Positions 9,288 to 19,012 are shown, numbered from the stretch's first letter. The stretch is 64,000 nt of DNA from Nitrospiraceae bacterium (GCA_020347665.1 CP070737.1:394058-458057), one strand, 5' to 3'. The notes: generated from the sequence alone by a model not told the origin. Program-made: numbers and translations.

Positions 9288-9362
9288 GGTATCAAGCCCA
9301 GATCATACGACAGGAGGTTCCTGTCTGTTGTACGCCCACCGGTCCCCTGTGCTCCCCCGTCA

Positions 9363-10313
9363 TCAGCCGCGCACTGTCCGTTCATGGTTTCTCCTGTTTT
9401 TCTGCTTCAGCAGTTCCGTAATTTTCACGGCTATCTCAAGGGCGTATAATGCGTCACGACCGGAAACCTGTGGTCCCGTTCTCTTACGAATGCACCTGAT
9501 GAAGTCCAGAAGCTCTTCCCGCAACGGTTCCTTTTGTTCAGGTTGAATCGTATCCATAGCCATCTGCGCATTTGCATCTTTATAGTATCGACGCACCTCC
9601 TGACTCTGAAAATCAACCAGTATAAACGAGTCTTGTTGATGAACCTTCAGTCTTCGCACCTTTTCAGATGAAAGCCTGTTTGCTGTTATCAGGGCAGTGC
9701 ATCCGTTCTCAAATTCAAGCCATGCCTTTGCAACATCAATCTTTTCCGTGATTATTGACTCACCAATGGCCCGTATATCCCGTAATTTCGAATGGATAAT
9801 GCTCATAATGAGATCGATATCATGAATCATCAGGTCAAGCGTCACATCAACATCAGTACCCCTTCCGAGAAACGGTGATATCCGTTCTGATTCTACAAAC
9901 CTGGGCTTACCAATGAACTGGGAAGCGGCAATAATGCCCTGGTTGTACCGTTCCAGATGCCCTACCTGAACAATTCTGTCACGCTTTTCAGCTTCAGCAA
10001 TAATCGCCTCTGCCTCACCGATATTCTCTGTTATCGGTTTTTCGATCAGGATATCCTTGCCGGCCTCAAGGCAGTCCATGGCAACCCGGTAATGTGTTGT
10101 AGTCGGCGTAGCAATACTTATTGCATCACACAATTTAAAGATATCTGAATAACTGGCATAATGCATGCATCCGTATGTTCCAGCCACATCCGCGGCTTTT
10201 GTGCTGTCAGTATCAGCAACAGCAACGAGGTCAGCATCTTCGATTTCAGAATAAATTCTGGCATGATGCCGTCCAAGGTATCCGACTCCAATAACTCCCA
10301 TTCTGAGAGGCAC
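9363..10313 (-). CDS. gnnA: Gfo/Idh/MocA dehydrogenase, likely GnnA (UDP-GlcNAc 3-dehydrogenase)
   Basis: NAD-dependent sugar oxidoreductase of 316 residues. The Rossmann motif GVIGVGYLGRHHA (about 6-18) starts the protein; ATPTTTH and LIEKPIT (about 93-99, with the catalytic Lys) and QVGHLERYNQ (about 116-125) are family hallmarks. First gene of the minus-strand lipid A run; a 75-base gap separates it from the aminotransferase. In this position it would oxidise C3 of UDP-GlcNAc before amination. Gfo/Idh genes next to lpxB are widespread and not all are proven GnnA. The divergent gene is trpD, with about 200 bases of shared upstream DNA. Confidence 0.68.
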   Translation of the reverse strand: MPLRMGVIGVGYLGRHHARIYSEIEDADLVAVADTDSTKAADVAGTYGCMHYASYSDIFKLCDAISIATPTTTHYRVAMDCLEAGKDILIEKPITENIGEAEAIIAEAEKRDRIVQVGHLERYNQGIIAASQFIGKPRFVESERISPFLGRGTDVDVTLDLMIHDIDLIMSIIHSKLRDIRAIGESIITEKIDVAKAWLEFENGCTALITANRLSSEKVRRLKVHQQDSFILVDFQSQEVRRYYKDANAQMAMDTIQPEQKEPLREELLDFIRCIRKRTGPQVSGRDALYALEIAVKITELLKQKNRRNHERTVRG

Positions 10314-10513
10314 GTGTTCTCCTGAACGCTTTATTGTTTAACACGTATTGTGCACTATAAAACACTTTTTCAGCAAGGAATTTGAGGCTATGGCTCACTT
10401 GCCTCCAGGCTTTTTTCTGTTCCGTATCAAGCTGCCCGGGGTACGCTCATGACACTTATTTTTTGGAAGGATGTGTTACAATTGAATCCACATATCTTCC
10501 CGGGAGATTCATA

Positions 10514-11524
10514 ATGATTAAGGAAGCGATTAACCTTCTTGTGAGCGGCATTAATCTTTCAGAATCTGAAATGGCTGAATGCATGAAGGAGATCATGGAA
10601 GGCAGGACCACTGATGCTCAGATTGGTTCCTTTCTTACGGCTCTCAGAATTAAGGGTGAAACCGTCGATGAAATTACCGGTGCTGCCCGTATCATGCGGG
10701 ACAAAGCAGCAACGATTAAGGCACCTGAAGGTGTTCTTGACACCTGCGGCACCGGAGGAGACATGTCTCACACGTTTAATATTTCCACAACAACCGCACT
10801 GGTCGTCGCGGCAATTGGAATTCCTGTTGCAAAACACGGCAACAGGGCAGTATCGAGTCATTCCGGCAGTGCTGATGTCCTTGAGTCTCTGGGCATTCGC
10901 ATCGATCTCTCTCCGGATAAAGTCGAGAAGTGTCTCTCTGATACGGGATTCGGCTTTCTCTTTGCCCCGCTGTTCCATCCCGCGATGAAATATGCTATCG
11001 GCCCGCGGCGCGAAATGGGAATCAGGACGATATTTAATATTTTGGGGCCGATAACAAATCCTGCCGGCGCGAAACGACAGATACTCGGTGTCTTTTCGAG
11101 CAAGCTCACGGATCCACTTGCCCATGTATTGGGGAATCTCGGGGCTGAGGATGCCATGGTCGTTCACGGTGAGGATGGATTAGATGAAATTACGATTACG
11201 AATGGAACCAAGGTATCACGGTATGTTAATGGAGCCGTTGAAAATATGTATTTTTCTCCTGAAGATTTCGGGCTTGCCCGAGCTAAAAAAGAAGATCTGA
11301 TCGGGAAAGGCAGAGAAGAAAATGCTGCCATAACGCTCAACATCCTGAAGGGCGAGCATGGACCAAAAAGAGATATTGTTCTGATAAACTCTGCAGCTGC
11401 CCTCACGGTCTCGGGAAAAACAGCTGATCTGTTAGATGCCCTTGAAATGGCTCGGGCATCAATTGATTCGGGGAAGGCCCTCCAGAAACTTGAAGAGATT
11501 AAAAAGGTTTCCCACGTTTTATAA
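10514..11524 (+). CDS. trpD: Anthranilate phosphoribosyltransferase
   Basis: Transfers phosphoribose from PRPP to anthranilate, second step of tryptophan synthesis. I take the ATG at 10514 (336 residues) because GGGAG precedes it and homologous sequence begins there; a longer in-frame reading from 10382 adds an unlikely N-terminus. Motifs: DTCGTGGD (76-83), the glycine-rich PRPP loop; KHGNRAVSSHSGSADVLE (107-124); and GPRREMGIRTIFNILGP. It stands alone, divergent from gnnA and about 5 kb from trpG/trpE, so the trp genes are dispersed here. Confidence 0.96.
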   Translation: MIKEAINLLVSGINLSESEMAECMKEIMEGRTTDAQIGSFLTALRIKGETVDEITGAARIMRDKAATIKAPEGVLDTCGTGGDMSHTFNISTTTALVVAAIGIPVAKHGNRAVSSHSGSADVLESLGIRIDLSPDKVEKCLSDTGFGFLFAPLFHPAMKYAIGPRREMGIRTIFNILGPITNPAGAKRQILGVFSSKLTDPLAHVLGNLGAEDAMVVHGEDGLDEITITNGTKVSRYVNGAVENMYFSPEDFGLARAKKEDLIGKGREENAAITLNILKGEHGPKRDIVLINSAAALTVSGKTADLLDALEMARASIDSGKALQKLEEIKKVSHVL

Positions 11525-11525
11525 G

Positions 11526-11561
11526 AGCGAGATGGGCCGCGGATTCGCGGCCCATCTCGCT
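11526..11561. terminator. Perfect 16-bp hairpin between convergent genes
   Basis: AGCGAGATGGGCCGCG at 11526-11541 pairs without mismatch with 11546-11561 around the loop GATT. It lies two bases after the trpD stop and 21 bases from the convergent cytochrome b stop, so it can serve both. Neither side has a good T-run, so intrinsic termination is probable from stem strength and position rather than from a textbook tail. Confidence 0.65.
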
Positions 11562-11582
11562 GATTGCTCAGCAGAGCTCCTG

Positions 11583-12221
11583 CTATGCTGATGCAGGCTC
11601 ATGTTCCTCTTCTTCTTCATATCCCGTAACCATAGCCTTGATATGTGCCATGGGCGTATGGCCGAGTGTCGCCAGATAGACGTGCACAAAAATAAAGGAC
11701 GAGAAGAATAAGAAGAGAAACACATGTATCGTATCAACAATCTTGATTCCTCCAGCGAGATTGATCCACTCCTCAAACATCTTGATATCCCAGAGGAAGA
11801 GGCCTGAAACGAGCTGCAGCGGTATCAACAGCAACATTATGGAGAGATACGCAATCTGCTGCATCGGGTTGAACTTGTTGTCAGGTGAAGGGTGATGAGG
11901 ATTCTCGTCGCCCATAAAAAGTCCGTACCCGTAATACCGGGCCTGCCGCATGCTTCCCAGAACAAACTTCTTGATTCTCAGCGGAGGAATATAGATCTTG
12001 ATTTTCCCCGTAAAGAAATAATAAACAACCCAGATGAAAAAGTTGAAGATCAGTATGAACCCGAATATATTATGAATGTCAACAGCTGTCTCGAATTTTG
12101 TCAGGCCCAGTAACTCATGATATCTGATCTGCACACCGGTGATAATAAGTACGATAAAACTGAGCGCATTTACCCAGTGCCATACGCGCACCGGTATCGG
12201 ATGAAGGTATATCTTTTTCAT
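11583..12221 (-). CDS. Cytochrome b561-type membrane subunit
   Basis: 212 residues with four hydrophobic helices (about 15-32, 46-70, 119-142, 160-186). Histidines positioned in the helices (VWHWVN near 13, DIHN near 49, TIHVFLF near 163, FVHVYL near 177) fit a dihaem cytochrome b that exchanges electrons with quinone, as in FdnI, HydC and thiosulfate reductase b subunits. The C-terminus is an acidic Glu-rich tail. The start overlaps the stop of the 13-haem cytochrome gene by four bases, so the two proteins very likely form one membrane complex. Confidence 0.85.
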   Translation of the reverse strand: MKKIYLHPIPVRVWHWVNALSFIVLIITGVQIRYHELLGLTKFETAVDIHNIFGFILIFNFFIWVVYYFFTGKIKIYIPPLRIKKFVLGSMRQARYYGYGLFMGDENPHHPSPDNKFNPMQQIAYLSIMLLLIPLQLVSGLFLWDIKMFEEWINLAGGIKIVDTIHVFLFLFFSSFIFVHVYLATLGHTPMAHIKAMVTGYEEEEEHEPASA

Positions 12222-13969
12222 CTTCTGCCCCCCTTTCTCAGCTTGTTCATCCTCCGTGCTTCCCGTATGGGAGAAGTCAGTATTCTAAGGGTAATATGTC
12301 CGATAGGCACTGCCATTCCCCCGAATACCATCAGAATGCCAAGCCAGTCAAGTATTTTCAGCCTTGTACTACCGAGAACATAGAACTGACGAAGGGAGAG
12401 AAGGGAGGTCATTGACCCAAGTACTTCGGGGTCAGCCTTATACTGCGTAACTCTTCCGTCAGCCCTCACAACTGCGACAGTCACGGTTTTGAAAAAGTCC
12501 GCATCAGCATGATGACAACTTTCACATTTCCTGACTGCATCCTTTTTATTGGAGAGTTGGTGTGCTTCTGTAATAGTTCTCGTGTCCATTCTTCCCAGAA
12601 AGGTTACCTTGGCATCAGCCCCTTCTTTATTGAGCTGTTTTACAATATCCCAGAGTTCATAGGAGTCAATACCATCTCCGTGCGGATCTATCCTTTCAGA
12701 AAGCCCTTCATATTCGATGCCGAGAATATTCACTATCTGTTCCGCGGTAAATGGCTCCCCGGTATTTTCATCATAGAGTCTCAGAAAGATTCCCCTCTGA
12801 GAGTCTGGTGAGTGACATGCAGCGCAGGCAACCATACTTAAATGGAGTTGTGAATTTGGAAGCCATGCGTCGTGGAGATCCTCGGCTTCGGTATGACATC
12901 CGAGACACGCTCCTTTCAGCTTTTTTGTCATTGCGGTTGCCGTAACTTCATGCGCCACATGACAGGAAAAACAGAGCGGGGCCTTATGCTGACCCTCCAG
13001 CCGGGCCATACCATGTACACTTTGTTCATAAACCTCAAATACATTTTCGTGACACTTTCTGCACGGTACACCGCTTAAGGTATTATAGGTAGCTTTTTGA
13101 CTAACGTCATGAAATCCATGGCAGTCTGTGCATACAGGGGCATCCCGGTTGCCCTCGATCATCATGGTGTAGTGAATGCTGCTTTCAACAGCACGGTGCT
13201 TATCAGCGTGACACTGGTTACAGACACCCGATACGGCAATTGAGTGTTCACGAATACTTTCAAATTCCTTGACCGGATGTGACGATCTGGAAAATGCGTT
13301 ATGGCAGTCCGAACAGACATGACTGGTATGAACAGAAGCCTGTAAATCATCCGGATCAACAGAGAGGGATAGTGTTTCTCCGTTATTCATTGTTTTCGTC
13401 ATGTTTTCTTGATGGCATGTAAGACAGTACTGATTGTCAGCTTTGGCGGGTTTCCATTCGGAAAGGCGCTTCACGGTGTGAGCGCCATGGCATTGGGAAC
13501 ATGGCGGACCATGAGTTCTGTTCGTAAGATACGCATGGATCGGTCTGGCTCTGAGCTGAGCATCTGTATGGCAGGTCCTGCACGCTTTCGACGTATCAAG
13601 TGCAAATGCCTTTTTGCTGTCGAATACTCTGCCCGGGTGTGATGCCATTGAGATGTTCTGGTGGCAGTCAGTGCAGCTCAACATGCTGTGCACAGAACCC
13701 CTGAAGTCTGACGCATTGACGAACACCGAAAGCTTTTCCTTGTTCTTAAACACCTTGACCAGTCCGTGTGATGAATGACAGGTCATGCACAAAGGAGCAT
13801 TTTCAACAATGGCTGCTTTCCTGGCCTGAGCAATTTCTGGCAGTGCTACGAGCAGGGTCATGAACACGATCAACGGTAGCAGTGCGATATAGAATACGCC
13901 GAATATCGGACCGAGCAATACCAGAAGCACTTTTTTCCCTGAAATCTGTTCAGCTGTATCATCAAACAT
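12218..13969 (-). CDS. Membrane-bound multihaem cytochrome c with 13 CxxCH motifs
   Basis: 583 residues. I count 13 CxxCH haem-binding motifs between about residues 60 and 475, e.g. CMTCH, CTDCH, CRTCH, CSQCH and CESCH. An N-terminal hydrophobic segment (about 15-45) acts as export signal or anchor, and a second one (about 540-562) lies near a basic C-terminal tail. Periplasmic electron carrier; NapC/NrfH- and octahaem-type proteins share local motif spacing but not this length. Coupled to a cytochrome b, so electrons probably move between quinone and a periplasmic partner. The terminal acceptor or donor is not visible. Confidence 0.85.
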   Translation of the reverse strand: MFDDTAEQISGKKVLLVLLGPIFGVFYIALLPLIVFMTLLVALPEIAQARKAAIVENAPLCMTCHSSHGLVKVFKNKEKLSVFVNASDFRGSVHSMLSCTDCHQNISMASHPGRVFDSKKAFALDTSKACRTCHTDAQLRARPIHAYLTNRTHGPPCSQCHGAHTVKRLSEWKPAKADNQYCLTCHQENMTKTMNNGETLSLSVDPDDLQASVHTSHVCSDCHNAFSRSSHPVKEFESIREHSIAVSGVCNQCHADKHRAVESSIHYTMMIEGNRDAPVCTDCHGFHDVSQKATYNTLSGVPCRKCHENVFEVYEQSVHGMARLEGQHKAPLCFSCHVAHEVTATAMTKKLKGACLGCHTEAEDLHDAWLPNSQLHLSMVACAACHSPDSQRGIFLRLYDENTGEPFTAEQIVNILGIEYEGLSERIDPHGDGIDSYELWDIVKQLNKEGADAKVTFLGRMDTRTITEAHQLSNKKDAVRKCESCHHADADFFKTVTVAVVRADGRVTQYKADPEVLGSMTSLLSLRQFYVLGSTRLKILDWLGILMVFGGMAVPIGHITLRILTSPIREARRMNKLRKGGRR

Positions 13970-14072
13970 CTTTCATACCTCCTTTCATGAATTTATTTCT
14001 TTTTTTACTAAGTGCTCTCTCTCTTCACCCCCTTTCCATCAAGAAAGAATTACTATGCAATCTAAATTTATA

Positions 14073-14099
14073 ATTATAATATTACAGCAACAAAGTCAA
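14073..14099 (-). promoter_or_regulatory. Probable sigma-70 promoter for the 13-haem cytochrome operon
   Basis: Minus-strand TTGACT (14099-14094) and TATAAT (14078-14073), 15 bases apart, in an AT-rich stretch about 100 bases upstream of the cytochrome start at 13969. The spacer is short. The rest of the 13970-14368 gap shows no convincing gene. Confidence 0.45.
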
Positions 14100-14368
14100 G
14101 TCTTTTTTCTGTTTTTCAGCAACGCACCTCCCTGGCTTTCCGGATGGATGCCCTTCTTCCCTTTCAGAATATCAGGAAACAGAGGCCTGATCAATTGGCA
14201 TTCATTCTTATTTGGATGGGGAATATATCTTATTTTACCGACGGCCTGTGAAGTGATTACAGCTGAATATTCTTTTAATATAAAAGCGTTATAGTAACGT
14301 GCGAGGTCTGTTCAGGAAATACTCAGGATGTCATGGGAGCAGAACCGTCCTTTTGAATGAAAACGTCT

Positions 14369-15067
14369 TCAGATATGATGAATATCATCATTCTCTCCTT
14401 TTTCTTCCAGTTTCTGCTCTATGTATTTTTCAGCTGGCTTTTTTCCAGCCAATCCGAAAGCAAGAGCGAGAGCCAGAACAACTCCTCCAAAAACGATTGC
14501 GAAAGCTATGAGCACGGTTTCTTTACCAATACCAAGTAATTCGAGCGCCATACTTACCGTAATTGCAAAAACAGTAAAGCGAACAAACTTCCCAAGCAGG
14601 CCCGCAATAGCCATGCCCGCATTGACCGATGCGATTAACGCCGCTCTGCCAAGGAAATTCCCTGCCATATAGCCGACAATAACCACCGCAGCTGCCCCGA
14701 TAACCTTCGGCAAATAAAACAGAAACGTTCTTAAAAGATCCTCAATTGCTGAAATTTTGAGGGCATCCAGTCCCATAATGAGAAAAGAAATTATCACTAT
14801 CCAGAAGATAAATCTGCCGCTCAGAAGAGATAACGGTTCCTTGATGCCTCCCTTATTCAGGGCGTGCTTGATTCCTAATTTTTCGGCAAGCGCATCAATT
14901 TTGACAAATCTTAATATCGCTACGATAATAGGCCTGAGGATCCATGCCAGAATGACTCCTGTAATAATAAGAACAAGGCTCGTAAAAAGATTTGGCAGAA
15001 ATGCCGCAAGTTTTCCAAGAAACCCTTTGAATGGTTCCAGGAAGATTGTATTGATTATTTGGGCCAT
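14369..15067 (-). CDS. Conserved TM-helix repeat membrane protein (MscS-associated type)
   Basis: 232 residues, five or six hydrophobic helices, with two similar blocks: FLPNLFTSLVLIITGVILAW (about 24-43) and FLPKVIGAAAVVIVGYMAG (about 117-135). The pattern (F)LP..(I)..(G).(I)..G..(A/G) is that of the conserved TM-helix repeat also found next to mechanosensitive channel domains. No MscS beta domain is present. The C-terminus is short, charged and ends in acidic/His residues. Role unknown; it may modulate membrane tension or an ion channel. A GT2-type glycosyltransferase lies 15 bases upstream on the same strand. Confidence 0.7.
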   Translation of the reverse strand: MAQIINTIFLEPFKGFLGKLAAFLPNLFTSLVLIITGVILAWILRPIIVAILRFVKIDALAEKLGIKHALNKGGIKEPLSLLSGRFIFWIVIISFLIMGLDALKISAIEDLLRTFLFYLPKVIGAAAVVIVGYMAGNFLGRAALIASVNAGMAIAGLLGKFVRFTVFAITVSMALELLGIGKETVLIAFAIVFGGVVLALALAFGLAGKKPAEKYIEQKLEEKGENDDIHHI

Positions 15068-15082
15068 AATGGTACCTCTTTT

Positions 15083-16345
15083 CTATTCCCATCTTTCGAT
15101 GAGATATGGTTTATTCTTTTCATACGCGATACAGAGAGACTCAAGCCTTTTCTCCACATCTGCGGCTGTATTGTTGGCCATATCCATCACAAGAGAAGCA
15201 ACTTTGCCGAGATAAAGGGGTGCGAGCGTTTTCAGGACATGTTCCCTGTTCATTACCTTCCTGTGCCAGGCAACAGCAACGTCATAAATGAGAAGGGTCC
15301 AGAGTTCATCGCTGAGCGAAAAAGGTTCACGTTCTGCAGTTGCAACCAATTCAGAAAAATTGTCCGGGCTGATGATTTCCTTCCAGATATCACCTAATTC
15401 TTTTAACCCGAGCTGAAACATATTAACCATCCTATCAACATTGACGTGAATAGGTTCAAGCCCTACGGAAAACTGAAACCCAAAAAGCGGGACCGGCTCT
15501 GTCATCATGATATTTTTCCATTTTCCAGTATATTCTTCCATAAGCATAAACACGGTGCTTGTTACCTGATTGAGCATGGCAGAAAGGTCTGAAGACGGGT
15601 CTTTTGCTGCGTGTATCTTTGCCCCGAGAAACGCCTGGCATACCTTGAAATCATTGGCCACTGCTGTCGTGGTCATCCAGATGTCAATGCCGAAACGGGC
15701 AACATCGGTTTCCCAAACATCCTTGGTAAGATAAAATTCTGCAAGTCTGCCGGAAAAGCCGAAATCCCCCCCAATAGGTTGTCTGATATGCCGGCCGTAG
15801 AGTGATCTGGTGAGAGGATAAACAATACTATTGGTAATTGTACCGTCATATTTATGCCTTAGGTAATAAGGACTGACAAAATCAAATTCACGCTCAATCA
15901 CCGGCCGTATGAGGAGATCTATCCACTCAGGGGTAATACTCCTGAGATCTGAATCAACAACAGCACAGGCTTTTACCCCAAGTGTCTTGGCAATCTCAAA
16001 TACGGTTCTAAAAGCACTCCCCTTACCGGGAATGCCGTGATACGGAATTACAATCTTTGAAACAAAATCCTTACTCTGACTGATAAGGAGCGGCTGAAAA
16101 TCCTGGATGAGTGTCTGTTTAACAATTTCACGCGTGCCGTCTTGAGAACCACCATCTGAGTTTATGAGCACAGATTTCCTGTCAGGAAAATACTTGGCTA
16201 TCCCTGCCTGCACAGCCCTTACAACATGTCCGATGGTATCCACATTGTTAAAGCTCGGAATACCGATGAGAATATCAGCTTCCTGTAATGCTCCGAGTTT
16301 TTCTATGACCGGCTCGCTTAAAACGCTCGTTTTTATGACGACCAC
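15083..16345 (-). CDS. Glycosyltransferase, family 2/81-like (GT-A fold)
   Basis: 420 residues. The N-terminal GT-A domain has IGIPSFNN (about 27-34), VLINSDGGSQDGT (about 59-71) and the metal-binding AVVDSD (about 127-132). The C-terminal half (about 260-420) is mostly helical and matches the build of mannosylglycerate synthase and glucosyl-3-phosphoglycerate synthase, suggesting a compatible-solute or small-acceptor transferase. There is no membrane segment, so it should be cytosolic. The substrate cannot be read from sequence. The 290 bases upstream (16346-16635) are AT-rich near the start and show no gene. Confidence 0.7.
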   Translation of the reverse strand: MVVIKTSVLSEPVIEKLGALQEADILIGIPSFNNVDTIGHVVRAVQAGIAKYFPDRKSVLINSDGGSQDGTREIVKQTLIQDFQPLLISQSKDFVSKIVIPYHGIPGKGSAFRTVFEIAKTLGVKACAVVDSDLRSITPEWIDLLIRPVIEREFDFVSPYYLRHKYDGTITNSIVYPLTRSLYGRHIRQPIGGDFGFSGRLAEFYLTKDVWETDVARFGIDIWMTTTAVANDFKVCQAFLGAKIHAAKDPSSDLSAMLNQVTSTVFMLMEEYTGKWKNIMMTEPVPLFGFQFSVGLEPIHVNVDRMVNMFQLGLKELGDIWKEIISPDNFSELVATAEREPFSLSDELWTLLIYDVAVAWHRKVMNREHVLKTLAPLYLGKVASLVMDMANNTAADVEKRLESLCIAYEKNKPYLIERWE

Positions 16346-16635
16346 CCGTTAACGCATTTCGCTATTTCGTTATATTAATCTCATTATATATAATTTCATA
16401 AACCAAATGAATATATATTTACCGGGATTCTTAGTCACTATTGGTTCAAGGAAATGGGCACTGTATCGTCCTCTTTCCCTCTGCATAGATTTTTGATTTC
16501 TTGGGGAATTCCTTTTTTTGACAGGTACGTTGCAACGATTCATACCCCCTATTGAGAGGGGTGATCCCGTGATTTCAGGCAGTAATGTCATAGATATGAT
16601 CAGGAAGAATCCTTGATGATTGCATCTAAGTTTCC

Positions 16636-17202
16636 TTATCCGAGCGTGAGAAAATTTCTCAGCAGATCCTTTCCCACTGTGGTGAGGATTGATTCCGGAT
16701 GAAACTGCACTCCTTCCATGAGCACGTCATGATGCCGGATACCCATAATCTCATCGTCATCCGTCCACGCGGTTATTTCAAAACAGTCAGGCAGGGTCTG
16801 CTTCTCGATTATCAGTGAATGATAACGGGTCGCTTCGAATGGCTCTGGGATGTCACTGAAAATCGTCCTGCCGTCGTGATGAATGACTGATGTCTTTCCG
16901 TGCATAAGTTTGGGGGCACGAATGATCTTTCCGCCATAAGCAGCCCCCATCGACTGGTGGCCGAGACAGACCCCCAGGAGGGGGATCGTTCCGGCAAAAT
17001 GTTTTATGACAGCAACTGATATCCCGGCATCCTTTGGCGTACCCGGCCCGGGGGATATGACAATCCGGTCAGGATGCATGTGTTCGATCTCTTCAATCGT
17101 TATCTTGTTATTTCGGAATACCCGTATATCTTCACCCAGTTCGCCAAAGTACTGGACAAGGTTATAGGTAAAGGAATCATAGTTATCGATCATTAAAAGC
17201 AT
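16636..17202 (-). CDS. trpG: Anthranilate synthase component II / aminodeoxychorismate amidotransferase
   Basis: Glutamine amidotransferase subunit of 188 residues supplying ammonia to TrpE (and possibly PabB). Class I triad visible: nucleophile Cys in [12 protein letters not shown] (about 75-86), His/Glu in QFHPESI (about 168-174). The start [21 protein letters not shown] is the usual one. It lies 57 bases after trpE on the same strand. No dedicated pab gene is visible, so a dual role is possible. Confidence 0.95.
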   Translation of the reverse strand: MLLMIDNYDSFTYNLVQYFGELGEDIRVFRNNKITIEEIEHMHPDRIVISPGPGTPKDAGISVAVIKHFAGTIPLLGVCLGHQSMGAAYGGKIIRAPKLMHGKTSVIHHDGRTIFSDIPEPFEATRYHSLIIEKQTLPDCFEITAWTDDDEIMGIRHHDVLMEGVQFHPESILTTVGKDLLRNFLTLG

Positions 17203-17259
17203 TATCGGCTTACCTTATTATATTATTCTCAGTGCAATCTTTTTGCTTCTATTTCTTAT

Positions 17260-18732
17260 TTACTGCAGTCCATTCTCTGCCATATCCACCGCTTTCATCA
17301 TTCCTTTCGCCTTGTTAACGGTTTCCTGGTATTCCTTTTCCGGCACTGAATCAGCAACGATCCCTGCTCCGGCCTGTACATATACCGTACCATCCTTAAT
17401 GATAAGGGTCCGTATGGTTATGCAGGTATCCATATTTCCGGTAAAGCTGAAATAGCCTACAGCTCCAGCATAGGGGCCTCTCCGCGTCTGCTCAAGCTCT
17501 TCAATGATCTCCATTGCCCGCACTTTCGGCGCCCCGGTTACGGTCCCCGCGGGAAAGCATGCCGCAAGAACATCAAAAGAATCAAGCCCGTCCTGCAGGT
17601 CACCTTCAACGTTCGAAACAAGATGCATCACATGACTGTACCGTTCGACCGACATCATTTCAGTGACCGTGACAGAGCCTGTTTTTGCAACTCTTCCCAC
17701 ATCATTTCTGCCGAGATCAACCAACATAATATGTTCGGCAATTTCCTTGGGATCTGCCCGTAACTCCTGTTCTAGTGCTCGATCTTTCAGGACATCTGCT
17801 CCCCGTTTTCTGGTGCCTGCAATCGGTCGAAGGACAATCCGTCCCTCTTCAAGCCTTACCAGTATCTCTGGAGACGACCCAACAATCTGCGCGTTACCAA
17901 TATCAAGATAATACATATACGGAGACGGATTGATAACGCGCAAGGCCCGGTATATATCAAATGGATGTACTGGTGTCGAACGCTCAAATCTCTGGGAAAG
18001 CACCACCTGCACAACATCCCCTGCCATTACATAATCTTTGGATTTCTCAACGCAGGACAGGAATGTTGCCTTTGATACATTCGAAGTAAATGTCCTGGAT
18101 GCTCCGGAATGTCCTGGATTATTGACCATGAAAGGAGCCTTGAGTTTCATAATAACCTGCTCAATCTTTCCTTCAGCCGCTCTATACGCGGCAACCTCAT
18201 CCGTATTTTCGGTAAACACACTCGAGACAACTTTAATTTTCTGTTTAAGGTTATCGAAAATGAGAATGGTATCGGTCAGCATGAAGAAAACATCCGGCAC
18301 ATCAATCCCCTTTTTATTCCTGTCGGGTATCTCTTCAAAACAACGAACCATATCATACCCGATAAATCCCACGAGGCCGCCGTAAAAACGTGGCAGGCCC
18401 TCAACGGCAACAGGCTTGTACGCCTGAAGTTCGTTTCTGATCACGTCAAACGGATTGTCTGATTGAACAGTCTGTCTCTGATTCCCATCAGTCATGATTT
18501 CAAGGGTTTTGCCTCGTCCACGGATGATTTTATATGCGTGCGCACCGATAAACGAATAGCGTGCCCATGTTTCTCCGCCCTCAACACTTTCAAGAAGAAA
18601 TGAAGGGCTTGTACTGAGTTTTAAAAACGCAGTAACAGGAGTATCGGTATCAGCCAGTATCTCCCGGTATACCGGCACGACATTTCCCTTTTTTGATAAT
18701 TCCCTGAATTGTTCCAGCGCCGGGTGCAGCAT
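17260..18732 (-). CDS. trpE: Anthranilate synthase component I
   Basis: Converts chorismate to anthranilate with TrpG. 490 residues, normal length. C-terminal chorismate-binding blocks: SPEILVRLEEGRIVLRPIAG (about 293-312), LVDLGRNDVGRV, FPAGTVTGAPKVRAMEII (about 410-427) and YAGAVGY. The N-terminal region has the LLESVEGGE tryptophan-feedback motif (about residues 46-54), so allosteric inhibition is likely. No leader peptide or attenuator is evident in the short upstream region. Confidence 0.96.
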   Translation of the reverse strand: MLHPALEQFRELSKKGNVVPVYREILADTDTPVTAFLKLSTSPSFLLESVEGGETWARYSFIGAHAYKIIRGRGKTLEIMTDGNQRQTVQSDNPFDVIRNELQAYKPVAVEGLPRFYGGLVGFIGYDMVRCFEEIPDRNKKGIDVPDVFFMLTDTILIFDNLKQKIKVVSSVFTENTDEVAAYRAAEGKIEQVIMKLKAPFMVNNPGHSGASRTFTSNVSKATFLSCVEKSKDYVMAGDVVQVVLSQRFERSTPVHPFDIYRALRVINPSPYMYYLDIGNAQIVGSSPEILVRLEEGRIVLRPIAGTRKRGADVLKDRALEQELRADPKEIAEHIMLVDLGRNDVGRVAKTGSVTVTEMMSVERYSHVMHLVSNVEGDLQDGLDSFDVLAACFPAGTVTGAPKVRAMEIIEELEQTRRGPYAGAVGYFSFTGNMDTCITIRTLIIKDGTVYVQAGAGIVADSVPEKEYQETVNKAKGMMKAVDMAENGLQ

Positions 18733-18733
18733 A

Positions 18734-18763
18734 TTGACAAAGAATTCCTTTTTAAATTAGTAT
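18734..18763 (+). promoter_or_regulatory. Probable sigma-70 promoter of the tRNA-Gly gene
   Basis: TTGACA (18734-18739), 18-base spacer, TAGTAT (18758-18763). It points to tRNA-Gly, whose 5' end is at 18849; the -35 box abuts the divergent trpE start. Confidence 0.55.
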
Positions 18764-18848
18764 GTTGTATCAGTCAATAATTGTATGGTCAATGAATCTC
18801 AGTTGATAACACTATACCATACGGTCGTTGATCAGTATGCAGAAAAAT

Positions 18849-18923
<75 letters not shown>

Positions 18924-19012
18924 TTGTATTGCCGGTACATGAGAAGCTGGGAAGCCATAATACTGTTTTTTCTGCTCTGGACGTCTTAATTGCTCAACTT
19001 CTGGAACGATAT

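Noticed and set aside
14055..14294. 79-residue plus-strand ORF in the gap before the TM-helix gene
   Set aside because: AT-rich start, no ribosome site, overlaps the probable cytochrome promoter.
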